A stretch of 7,593 nt of DNA from an uncultured Treponema sp. (GTDB lineage: Bacteria; Spirochaetota; Spirochaetia; Treponematales; Treponemataceae). Location: NCBI GenBank assembly GCA_905372205.1, contig CAJPOH010000037.1, positions 1-7,593 of the forward strand. The letters run 5' to 3'. The position numbers and the translations under genes are program-made. Positions within the stretch are counted from its first letter, which is position 1, and each line of letters starts with the position of its first letter. A model generated the notes under the pieces. The model searched no databases, was not told the DNA's origin, and was given only the letters and a program-made list of their open reading frames with translations. Positions 1 through 5,799 of the stretch are shown piece after piece.

Positions 1-210
1 ATTCTCCAACATTTACTTATGATTACAAAATATCTAAAAATATTTTGATTTGAAACTTCACTTTGTTGAGTAATTATTTCTTATCTTTTCATTTTTGTTT
101 CAATATATTACAATGTGGGTGTTACAGAAAGAACTATAAAAAATCAAAGCATAAAATAATTGAAAAGTGTGACAAGCTTAGGTGAGCCAAAGCCAAAAGA
201 TTGACCTTAT

Positions 211-237
211 GAGAATGTTGCTATAAGCAACATTCTC
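211..237. repeat. Perfect 11-bp inverted repeat upstream of the gene at 315
   Basis: The left arm GAGAATGTTGC (211-221) and right arm GCAACATTCTC (227-237) are exact reverse complements around the 5-nt loop TATAA. Pairing continues outward with small bulges (CTTAT on the left against ATAAAG on the right). There is no T-run after it, so it is not a typical intrinsic terminator. It lies about 40 bp upstream of the proposed -10 element, so an operator, a stabilising mRNA end of an upstream gene, or a small mobile repeat are all possible. The role is inferred only. Confidence 0.6.
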
Positions 238-253
238 CATAAAGCCACAGGGC

Positions 254-283
254 TTAGTGAAGAAAAGATAGCATCGCTATAAT
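254..283 (+). promoter_or_regulatory. Probable sigma-70-type promoter of the variable-protein gene
   Basis: A perfect -10 hexamer TATAAT lies at 278-283. The -35 candidate TTAGTG (254-259) is poor, with an 18-bp spacer. A short dyad (ATAGC at 268-272, GCTAT at 276-280) overlaps the -10 and could help regulate it. The predicted transcript would have a short leader carrying the strong Shine-Dalgarno AAGGAGAG at 303-310. Confidence 0.45.
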
Positions 284-314
284 TTATACTCAAAGAAAGT
301 TTAAGGAGAGCATA

Positions 315-1364
315 ATGAAAAAACTTATTTTAATGTTTGGTTTTGTTATTGCAGGCTTGGCATTGTTGCAAGCACAAGCTAACGGAAAGAATAAGCCTGT
401 AATGGTGATTACCACTTTTGACTCAAAAGGAATAAGTGCTGATGATATTGAATTTGTGATGACTTCGTTTACAACAGCATTCACTAATTTAGGCGTGGCT
501 AGAGTAGTGGATAGGATGAGTTTTGATAAGATAAGAAGTGAGCTATCTTTTCAGGCATCGGATTGGTCAGATAGCAAAAAAGTGGCAGAACTCGGAAGAG
601 CATTGAATGCCACACAAGTTGTTGTAGGGCAGTTGATGAAAAGAGGCACTAACTTTTTTCTCACTGCGAGAATATTAGACGTGAACACAACAACAATAAT
701 TTCATCTCATTTGGACAAAGTTGGAAACATAGACGACTTTTTTGAAAAGATGCCTGATTTTTGCAATCAACTAATATCAAAAACAAGTGACAAAAATCTT
801 TTTATAGGTGCTTCTAGCATAGAAAAACCTGGTAGTGTAGCTTTAGGTAATTATAAAATTGGAGATAAAGGACCGGGAGGTGGCATCATTTTCTATGTGG
901 ATAAACAAGGCTTTACGGTATATGATGGCAAAGGTGGGGATGAGATTTGCCATTACCTAGAAATGAGTCGCGACACACTGGGAGAAAGCTGTTGGTATCC
1001 TGATGGTGGTGCTAGTATAACTACTCAAACAGGCTTAGGCTATGGAAAAAGCAACACATATAGAATATTGAGTCATAGCACATCAAAAAGGCTAACAGAA
1101 GAAAATTGTGCAGCTTATAGAGCTTCAAAATATTATACTTCGAGCACAAAGGCAGGAGATTGGTTTTTGCCAAGCATGTATGAATTAGATTTGATGTGGA
1201 AAAGCCAAAAAGAGCGAGTGCTTGCTACTTGCACATACACTTGGCATTGGTCTTCGTCGTCCTACTCAGCTAATGATGCATGGCTCCAGGATTTCGACTA
1301 TGGCTATCAGAACGTCAACTACAAGGATTATACGTGTAGCGTCCGTGCTGTGAGGGCTTTTTAA
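315..1364 (+). CDS. Secreted DGR-type variable protein: CsgG/LpoB-like N-terminus plus DUF1566-like C-type-lectin C-terminus
   Basis: The product is a 349-residue exported protein. Residues 1-22 form a signal peptide with a likely signal peptidase I site (AQA before NG). No lipobox Cys is present. Residues ~28-160 resemble the CsgG/LpoB-like alpha/beta domain common in treponemal envelope proteins. A Gly-rich motif, IGDKGPGGGIIFY (182-194), opens a DUF1566/Lcl-type domain with the signature DWFLPSMYELDLMW (282-295) and a Trp/Ser/Tyr/Asn-rich end terminating in VRAVRAF. This fold and ending are typical of DGR target proteins, where the final segment is a hypervariable ligand-binding surface; treponemal TvpA is a known precedent. 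The start is set by AAGGAGAG, 4 nt before the ATG. Codons in the last ~40 residues are visibly more GC-rich than upstream, as expected for sequence copied from a template repeat. The probable role is surface or periplasmic ligand binding; the ligand is unknown. Confidence 0.8.
   Translation: MKKLILMFGFVIAGLALLQAQANGKNKPVMVITTFDSKGISADDIEFVMTSFTTAFTNLGVARVVDRMSFDKIRSELSFQASDWSDSKKVAELGRALNATQVVVGQLMKRGTNFFLTARILDVNTTTIISSHLDKVGNIDDFFEKMPDFCNQLISKTSDKNLFIGASSIEKPGSVALGNYKIGDKGPGGGIIFYVDKQGFTVYDGKGGDEICHYLEMSRDTLGESCWYPDGGASITTQTGLGYGKSNTYRILSHSTSKRLTEENCAAYRASKYYTSSTKAGDWFLPSMYELDLMWKSQKERVLATCTYTWHWSSSSYSANDAWLQDFDYGYQNVNYKDYTCSVRAVRAF
1242..1362 (+). other. Putative DGR variable region (VR) at the 3' end of the target gene
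   Basis: From the codon for W310 to the stop, invariant-looking codons (TGG, TCG, CAG, GGC, AAG, ACG) alternate with 18 others at residues 311, 316, 317, 319-321, 324, 326, 328, 329, 331, 333-336, 338, 339 and 341. Every one of those 18 ends in C or T, for example CAT, TCC, TAC, GCT, CTC and GTC, and can be derived from AAC or AAT by changing only adenines. That is the mark of adenine-specific mutagenesis of a template rich in AAY codons. The block ends in an adenine-poor stretch (GTCCGTGCTGTG onward), where the IMH-like invariant end would sit. The template repeat and reverse transcriptase are not in this window. The left boundary is approximate. Confidence 0.7.
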
Positions 1365-1365
1365 G

Positions 1366-1389
1366 CACTTTAACACTTTAACACTTTAC
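1366..1389. repeat. Three tandem copies of an 8-bp repeat (CACTTTAA)
   Basis: CACTTTAA occurs at 1366-1373 and 1374-1381, followed by CACTTTAC at 1382-1389, immediately after the stop codon of the variable-protein gene. A near-complementary copy (GCAAAGTGTT, 1451-1460) lies over the promoter candidate of the next gene. No clear terminator was found in 1365-1437: the T-run at 1409-1414 is preceded only by a 4-bp stem. Confidence 0.6.
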
Positions 1390-1437
1390 GAATATGAAGG
1401 TCGTCAGATTTTTTCTTAACATTACTCTCTTTAATAA

Positions 1438-1465
1438 TTGACTTTCTTATGCAAAGTGTTATATC
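1438..1465 (+). promoter_or_regulatory. Probable extended -10 promoter of the FKBP-lolA-rodZ-rimO operon
   Basis: TTGACT (1438-1443) matches five of six -35 positions and is separated by 16 bp from TATATC (1460-1465), which has the extended -10 dinucleotide TG at 1457-1458. The expected start of transcription is near 1472, giving a leader of about 27 nt before the ATG at 1499, with AGAGGGG (1488-1494) as ribosome binding site. No other convincing promoter was seen before 5609. Confidence 0.45.
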
Positions 1466-1498
1466 CTTCCGAGATACTCGTGTAGAGAGAGGGGATTT

Positions 1499-2377
1499 AT
1501 GAATAAGTTTTTTAACTTTGCATTTAAGTTGCTTTTTGTTAGTTTTTTTGCTTGTGCTTTTATGTTTTCTTGTGCCAAAAAAGAAGATATTGAGGTCGAA
1601 AACTCTAGTGTTGAAAACACAGAGGGTATTGAAAATACAGAAAATGTTAAAAACAAAGAAGAAGCTACTGAAGGTGAGGAAGAAGCTAAGAAAGAATTGG
1701 ATTTAGAAAAGCTTATGACGCAGCAGGAGGAATTGCCACCTCCAACAGCCAAAGAAATTGGTTATGCTTATGGTGTAATTTTGGCTAAGGCTGTTAAAAT
1801 GAATCATCTGGAGATTAATGCTGGTGCTGTATATAAGGGGCTTTTGGATAATATTGATTTAAGTAATGAAGATATAAATATGGCAGACCAAGAAGTTGTT
1901 TTAACTCGTGCCTTTAATGAAGCAAAGAAGAAGTATGCAGCTGAGAATAAAGAAAAAGCGGATGCCTTTTTAGCTGAAAACAAGGAAAAGGAAGGAGTTA
2001 TTACACTTGATAGTGGAGTTCAGTATGAAATTCTTGAAAAAGGCGATGAAGAAGGTAAAAAACCTGTAAAAGAGTCTACTGTCAAGGTTGTGTATGAAGG
2101 GAAATTTTTAGATGGGAAGGTTTTTGATTCTTCTGCCGAAGAAGGTACAGAGCTTTCTTTAGAGAGAGTGATTGAAGGGTGGAAAGAGCTTATTCCTTTG
2201 ATGAATGTAGGTATGAAGGTTAAAACATACATTCCTGCAAGTCAGGGGTATGGTGAGCGAGGTATTAAATATGAAGGACAAGAGATCATTCCTCCTAATG
2301 CACTTTTAATTTTCGAGATTAAACTCATTGATGTTGTTGAACCTGAAGCTAAGAATGAGCAAACGTCAGAAAAATAG
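1499..2377 (+). CDS. FKBP-type peptidyl-prolyl cis-trans isomerase, lipoprotein
   Basis: This 292-residue protein should speed proline isomerisation during folding of exported proteins. Residues 1-24 form a hydrophobic signal with a spirochaetal lipobox (M-F-S-C), giving lipidation at Cys25. An acidic, Glu/Asn-rich tether follows (~29-70). A helical, Mip/FkpA-like dimerisation region spans ~83-165. The FKBP catalytic domain covers ~168-281. Binding-pocket residues known from FKBP12 are recognisable: Tyr199, Phe209-Asp210, Val224-Ile225, Trp228, Tyr251, Ile264-Pro265 and Phe272. Leu221 or a nearby residue sits where an aromatic Phe is often found, a mild departure. It is the first gene of the probable operon and its stop codon abuts the region of the next start. 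The membrane side (periplasmic face or outer surface) cannot be told from sequence; a periplasmic chaperone role is the simplest inference. Confidence 0.9.
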   Translation: MNKFFNFAFKLLFVSFFACAFMFSCAKKEDIEVENSSVENTEGIENTENVKNKEEATEGEEEAKKELDLEKLMTQQEELPPPTAKEIGYAYGVILAKAVKMNHLEINAGAVYKGLLDNIDLSNEDINMADQEVVLTRAFNEAKKKYAAENKEKADAFLAENKEKEGVITLDSGVQYEILEKGDEEGKKPVKESTVKVVYEGKFLDGKVFDSSAEEGTELSLERVIEGWKELIPLMNVGMKVKTYIPASQGYGERGIKYEGQEIIPPNALLIFEIKLIDVVEPEAKNEQTSEK

Positions 2378-2389
2378 ATGGATGGTATT

Positions 2390-3058
2390 ATGAGAAAGGT
2401 CTTTCTATCATTATTGTCTACTTTTGTTTTTTCACATTTTTTGTTTGCACAAGACATTACAACGGCTTCTGCTTTTTTTTCAAGAGTTTCGGAGCGTTAT
2501 GCAAATATTGATAACTATGCTGCAAATATTACAATAAAAACAGGAAAAACTACTCAAAGTGGTCGTATTAGGTTTAAAAAACCTAACTTTTTGAGGATAG
2601 ACTTTTATTATCCTAAGGGTCAATATATAATTTTTGCGAACGATGTATTGAACATATACCTACCGTCTCTTGATATAGTGCTTTCGCAAAAGGCAGATCC
2701 GTCAAATTCTTCTCCTTCTCTTGCAACAGTGCAAGGTTTGTCTCTTATGAAACGTTCTTACATAATTGCTTATGAAACAAGTGCAAGCCCTAAACCAATT
2801 CAAGAAGGGAGTCAGGAACAAGCTGTTATTCTTTCTATGGATAGAAGAAATGGCTCAGAACCTTTCAGGAAGTTACGAGTTATGATTTCTCCTGAGACAA
2901 ATTTGATAAGACGGATAGAAGGTTTTCCTGTCATAGGTGAGAAGGTTGTTTTTGATTTTTCTTCCTATAAGATCAATCCAGGAATTCCAGGAAGTATTTT
3001 TGTGTTTGAACCTGAACACACATCAACTATTCTAAACGATTTTTTATATATGGAGTAG
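2390..3058 (+). CDS. LolA-like outer-membrane lipoprotein-sorting protein
   Basis: The product is 222 residues from the ATG at 2390. An in-frame ATG at 2378, directly after the upstream TAG, would add MDGI. The internal start is preferred because it gives a clean signal peptide (MRKVFLSLL then a hydrophobic run, probable cleavage in FLFA before QD). Neither start has a strong ribosome binding site, so coupling to the upstream gene is likely. The mature part has LolA/LolB-type beta features: an amphipathic helix with aromatic residues, a repeated-strand stretch (GRIRFKKPNFLRIDFYYPKG), an ASN-type turn (IIFANDVLNIYLPSLD), and late strands with LIRRIEGFPVIGEKVVFDFS. LolA carries lipoproteins across the periplasm to the outer membrane, and it is encoded here directly after a lipoprotein gene. 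The family call is firm; the exact cargo and any LolB partner are unknown. Confidence 0.82.
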   Translation: MRKVFLSLLSTFVFSHFLFAQDITTASAFFSRVSERYANIDNYAANITIKTGKTTQSGRIRFKKPNFLRIDFYYPKGQYIIFANDVLNIYLPSLDIVLSQKADPSNSSPSLATVQGLSLMKRSYIIAYETSASPKPIQEGSQEQAVILSMDRRNGSEPFRKLRVMISPETNLIRRIEGFPVIGEKVVFDFSSYKINPGIPGSIFVFEPEHTSTILNDFLYME

Positions 3059-3070
3059 GAAGAATTTCTT

Positions 3071-4198
3071 ATGAATAATGTTGGAAGTATATTGTCTGAG
3101 GCTCGAAAACAAAAAGGGGTTGATTTAGCACAGGTCGAACAAGACACTAACATAGAAAGAGTTTATATTGAAGCATTGGAAAATGATGACTATCAAAAAA
3201 TTCCTGCCGAAGCTTACATTGTTGGTTTCTTACGAAATTATTCTGAATATCTTGGGTTAAATCCAAATGATATTATAAAACAGTATAAGAATATAAAAAT
3301 AGAAGATGTTGAAATTCCTCAAGAAATGTTATTTCCTAAAAAGAAATCTATTGCTTCTTTTAAGATTTTTATCTTCATTGTGCTTGCTCTTTTCATAGTT
3401 GGTGTTGTTTATCTAAGCCTTGTTTTTTTGCTAAATTATCGCTCTGAAATTAGTGATGGGCAAGCAGTGTCAGAGAATATACCTGAAAAAGTTGCAACCA
3501 GAAAAAAATTAACATACGAAATTACACAAGATGAACTCTTTGAAAAAGAAGTTTTTTCTGGAGATGAGATTGTGGCAACAATTGAAGGAACGAGGTATGT
3601 TATTGAAGTGTTGGATACAAGTCCAGTGCTTAAGTTGAACATGGCAAATAATGTTCAACTTGTTGAACTGACTCAAACAAGATCTTTCGACTTAAATGAA
3701 GATGCAACTCCTGATGTTGAAATTACTGTTAATGATATCTCAGAAGAGAGTAGAGGTGCTAGTATTTCTATAAGTAGTCGTGGTATAGGAAATGCTGATA
3801 TATCACAAGATGCTTCATCTGATGAGATTTTTACTCCTAATGAGATACCCGCTAGAAATTCAGAAAAAACTAAGGTGCTTTTTCAAGGAACTCATCCCTA
3901 TCCTGTTATTTTAAATGCTACTTTTAGAGGATATTGCCTTTTTAGAACAGAAGTTGATAGAACTGAAAGAAGAGAGCAATTTTATCAAAGGGGTGGACAA
4001 CTTAATGGTGTTCAAGCAAAGAATGGTGTTAGAATATGGGCTTCAAATGGTAATGCTGTTAAATGTAGAGTAATTGGTGGTGGAAATACTGTTGATTTAG
4101 ATGTTGGACGACCTGGTGAAGTGATTGTCAAAGACCTTAAATGGATAAAAAATAATGAGAATGGTAGGTATTTATTTGTAGAAATTGATGTTGACTAA
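3071..4198 (+). CDS. RodZ-like protein: cytoplasmic HTH, one membrane segment, extracytoplasmic domain
   Basis: This 375-residue protein has the RodZ layout. An Xre-type helix-turn-helix of the RodZ class (HTH_25) spans ~5-72, including LSEARKQKGVDLAQVEQDTN and the typical IPAEAYIVGFLRNYSEYLGL. A basic patch (KKK, 90-92) precedes one transmembrane helix (~97-121), placing the N-terminus inside. A long polar linker follows, then a C-terminal beta-rich domain (~262-372) with GVRIWASNGNAV and a Gly-rich turn, like the DUF4115 domain of RodZ. RodZ links MreB filaments to the wall-synthesis machinery and affects cell shape; that role is inferred from the family. The Shine-Dalgarno AGGAAG (3057-3062) overlaps the upstream stop codon and sits 8 nt before the ATG, showing tight coupling. 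The 3' end overlaps rimO by 11 bp. Confidence 0.82.
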   Translation: MNNVGSILSEARKQKGVDLAQVEQDTNIERVYIEALENDDYQKIPAEAYIVGFLRNYSEYLGLNPNDIIKQYKNIKIEDVEIPQEMLFPKKKSIASFKIFIFIVLALFIVGVVYLSLVFLLNYRSEISDGQAVSENIPEKVATRKKLTYEITQDELFEKEVFSGDEIVATIEGTRYVIEVLDTSPVLKLNMANNVQLVELTQTRSFDLNEDATPDVEITVNDISEESRGASISISSRGIGNADISQDASSDEIFTPNEIPARNSEKTKVLFQGTHPYPVILNATFRGYCLFRTEVDRTERREQFYQRGGQLNGVQAKNGVRIWASNGNAVKCRVIGGGNTVDLDVGRPGEVIVKDLKWIKNNENGRYLFVEIDVD

Positions 4199-5609
4199 AA
4201 AGTTTTTTATTGATTTACATGGGTGTTCAAAAAATCAAGTTGATGCTGAAATAATTAATGGAATTATGCTTTCTCTAGCTTGGACAAGAGTGGAGAAAGC
4301 TAATCTTGCTGATTTGATTATTATTAATTCTTGTGGTTTTATTGAAGATGCAAAAAAAGAATCTATCAATTCTATTATTGAATTAAGAGCTTTATGTCCC
4401 AGGGCAAAGATTATTCTTGCAGGATGTCTTGCTGAGCGTTATGCTAGAGAATTCGCAGAAGAAATGGAAGAACTTGATGGCATTTTTGGTAATGGGGATT
4501 TATCAAAACTTCCCGATCTTTTGTATCATCTATATCCTAATGAGAAAAAACGAAAAACATTGCTTGAAATTCCAACTAATTTTCATTTAAAAAAGCCTAT
4601 TATTAAACCTGAACAGTTGGGTATTTCTTGTGGGCAACGTCCAGAGTTTTTTAATTTTAAGGCATCTGCATATATAAAAATCACTGAAGGTTGCAATAAT
4701 AAATGTTCCTTTTGTGCCATCCCAGTTATTCGTGGAAATTTAAGGAGTAGGGAAGTAAGTGATATCTTGTCCGAAATTAAAGAATTTATAAAACGTGGAA
4801 TATATGAGTTCAATTTAGTTGGGCAAGACCTAGGTGTTTTTGGAATGACTGATTATGAAGATATCTCTCCAACTCCTCTTTCAATATTACTAAAAGAGAT
4901 AAGCAAACTAAAAGGAGATTTTCTGATTCGCCTTTTATATGTTCATCCCGATCATTTTCCTTTAGACATACTTCCTATTATGGCTGAAGATGAACGTTTC
5001 TTGCCATATTTTGATATTCCTTTTCAATCTGGATCAAACCTTATTATCCAAAAGATGAATCGAAAGGGTAGCTTTGACTCATATTTAAGCCTTGTTGCAA
5101 AAATAAAAGCTGCTTTTATAAACACTAAGTATGAAATTCCTGTAATTCGTACTACTTTTCTAGTTGGGTTTCCTGGAGAAACTGAAGAAGACTTTGAAAT
5201 GACAAAGAAATTTCTAATCAACTTAGAATGTCTTTGGTCAGGAGTTTTTACCTACTCGAAAGAAGAAAATACACTTTCTTTTCTTATGAAAAACCACATC
5301 AAAGAAAGAATCAAAAAAAAACGAATGAAGATTTTGCAAGAAGAACAGTCAAAGATTACGATAAACTTACTCAAGATTTTTATTGGAAAGGTTATGCCAG
5401 TTTTAATTGAAGAAGTAATTGAAAACGAAGATGGAATTGCTATTGGTAGAGCATGGTTTCAAGCTCCTGATGTAGATGGAGCTGTAGTAGTAAATTTCAA
5501 AAATAAAGATGAGATAGTTAATAAAAATACTATTCAAGAGGGGTCTTTGGTTAAAGTTAAAATTCTTAAAGTTTTAGGTTTTGACTTGGAAGGTATTGTG
5601 GTAAGTTAA
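4188..5609 (+). CDS. rimO: RimO, ribosomal protein S12 methylthiotransferase (radical SAM)
   Basis: RimO adds a methylthio group to the conserved aspartate of ribosomal protein S12, using S-adenosylmethionine and two [4Fe-4S] clusters. From the ATG at 4188 (473 residues), the N-terminal domain has cluster ligands Cys13 (LHGCSKNQVDAE), Cys49 (NSCGFIEDAKKES) and Cys80 (AGCLAERY). The radical SAM motif CNNKCSFC gives Cys169, Cys173 and Cys176, followed by IPVIRGNLRSR. Later family motifs are PYFDIPFQSGSN and FLVGFPGETEEDFE. A TRAM domain (~400-473) includes QAPDVDGAV. GC-KN-D-E and IP-IRG-SR favour RimO over MiaB. An in-frame TTG at 4185 and another at 4191 are alternative starts. No good ribosome binding site is seen, so translation is probably coupled to the overlapping rodZ-like gene. 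Its stop codon lies inside the left end of the repeat element. Confidence 0.95.
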   Translation: MLTKKFFIDLHGCSKNQVDAEIINGIMLSLAWTRVEKANLADLIIINSCGFIEDAKKESINSIIELRALCPRAKIILAGCLAERYAREFAEEMEELDGIFGNGDLSKLPDLLYHLYPNEKKRKTLLEIPTNFHLKKPIIKPEQLGISCGQRPEFFNFKASAYIKITEGCNNKCSFCAIPVIRGNLRSREVSDILSEIKEFIKRGIYEFNLVGQDLGVFGMTDYEDISPTPLSILLKEISKLKGDFLIRLLYVHPDHFPLDILPIMAEDERFLPYFDIPFQSGSNLIIQKMNRKGSFDSYLSLVAKIKAAFINTKYEIPVIRTTFLVGFPGETEEDFEMTKKFLINLECLWSGVFTYSKEENTLSFLMKNHIKERIKKKRMKILQEEQSKITINLLKIFIGKVMPVLIEEVIENEDGIAIGRAWFQAPDVDGAVVVNFKNKDEIVNKNTIQEGSLVKVKILKVLGFDLEGIVVS

Positions 5610-5611
5610 GG

Positions 5612-5649
5612 AACGCTGATTAAAGCTAGGAGAGCATTTAATCAGCGTT
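5612..5649. repeat. 13-bp perfect inverted repeat after rimO
   Basis: AACGCTGATTAAA (5612-5624) is the exact reverse complement of TTTAATCAGCGTT (5637-5649). Inside, GCT (5625-5627) can pair with AGC (5633-5635) across the loop AGGAG, with A5636 bulged. No U-tract follows, so as RNA it would be a strong hairpin but not a standard intrinsic terminator. It may stabilise the 3' end of the operon mRNA or pause transcription. Confidence 0.75.
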
Positions 5650-5671
5650 AGCCTAGTAGCTGTCGCTGGCA

Positions 5672-5729
5672 GTAACTTTCACTTTCTCAAGTTGCCATAA
5701 GTTACGCTTGGATGGCAACTTATCGAAAG
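5672..5729. repeat. Central hairpin with a competing or pseudoknot pairing
   Basis: AAGTTGCCAT (5689-5698) pairs perfectly with ATGGCAACTT (5712-5721) around a 13-nt loop, and CTTTC (5682-5686) can pair with GAAAG (5725-5729) across a small internal loop. In addition, GTAACTT (5672-5678) is exactly complementary to AAGTTAC (5699-5705), which lies in the loop of the first hairpin. The two stems interleave, so a pseudoknot or a switch between two folds is possible. Confidence 0.6.
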
Positions 5730-5730
5730 G

Positions 5731-5790
5731 TTAAGGATTCATAGGATGCCACTGATTAATTCGCTTTCGAATTAATCAGTGGCTCCTTAA
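5731..5790. repeat. 16-bp perfect hairpin just upstream of acyP
   Basis: GCCACTGATTAATTCG (5748-5763) and CGAATTAATCAGTGGC (5768-5783) form a perfect 16-bp stem with the tetraloop CTTT. The stem can be extended by TTAAGGA (5731-5737) with TCCTTAA (5784-5790) across the unpaired 5738-5747, or by AGGA (5743-5746) with TCCT (5784-5787). The first extension reaches into the Shine-Dalgarno of acyP; the second leaves it free. No U-tract follows. Confidence 0.8.
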
Positions 5791-5794
5791 GGAG
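5783..5794 (+). promoter_or_regulatory. acyP ribosome binding site inside a 12-bp palindrome
   Basis: CTCCTTAAGGAG is a perfect palindrome whose right half is a consensus Shine-Dalgarno (AAGGAG, 5789-5794), placed 5 nt before the GTG start at 5800. The spacing selects GTG rather than the out-of-frame ATG at 5798. Because the palindrome joins the right end of the hairpin-rich element, access to the site may depend on RNA folding. Confidence 0.7.
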
Positions 5795-5799
5795 ACTAT

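Larger units (their letters stand above)
1..314. other. AT-rich non-coding leader region
   Basis: No gene is supported here. Forward-frame reading from the left edge meets stop codons within the first ~53 bases, so at most the last ~16 codons of an upstream gene could be present, and nothing identifies one. An AT-only dyad (AAAATAT at 27-33 with ATATTTT at 40-46) lies near the left edge. The right half holds the inverted repeat at 211-237 and the probable promoter and ribosome binding site of the gene at 315. Confidence 0.6.
5606..5790. mobile_element. Non-coding MITE/REPIN-like element with imperfect terminal inverted repeats
   Basis: The left end reads TTAAGGAACGCTGATTAA (5606-5623). The reverse complement of the right end (5772-5790) reads TTAAGGAGCCACTGATTAA, so both ends share TTAAGGA, a 3-4 bp variable patch, then CTGATTAA. 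Each end is also part of its own long hairpin, giving four copies of CTGATTAA in two orientations, and a third hairpin lies in the centre. No ORF of note is inside. TTAA at both borders could be a target duplication or part of the repeat. The layout fits a MITE, a REPIN (paired REP hairpins), or an IS200/IS605-derived element with subterminal hairpins. It covers the rimO stop codon and reaches the acyP ribosome binding site. Mobility is inferred and rests on finding other copies. Confidence 0.5.

Noticed and set aside
1391..1414. Intrinsic terminator after the variable-protein gene
   Set aside because: There is a six-T run at 1409-1414, but only a 4-bp stem (ACGA with TCGT) precedes it.
1594..1660. 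Glu-Asn-Thr-rich stretch of the FKBP lipoprotein as a functional repeat domain
   Set aside because: It is a low-complexity acidic tether typical of lipoproteins after the lipidated Cys; no regular repeat unit is kept.
2378..2392. ATG at 2378 as the start of the LolA-like gene
   Set aside because: It adds an acidic MDGI ahead of an otherwise standard signal peptide and has no ribosome binding site; 2390 is preferred, though 2378 cannot be fully excluded.
5612..5649. Rho-independent terminator after rimO
   Set aside because: The stem is strong, but no T-run follows on either strand; it fits better as an end of the repeat element.
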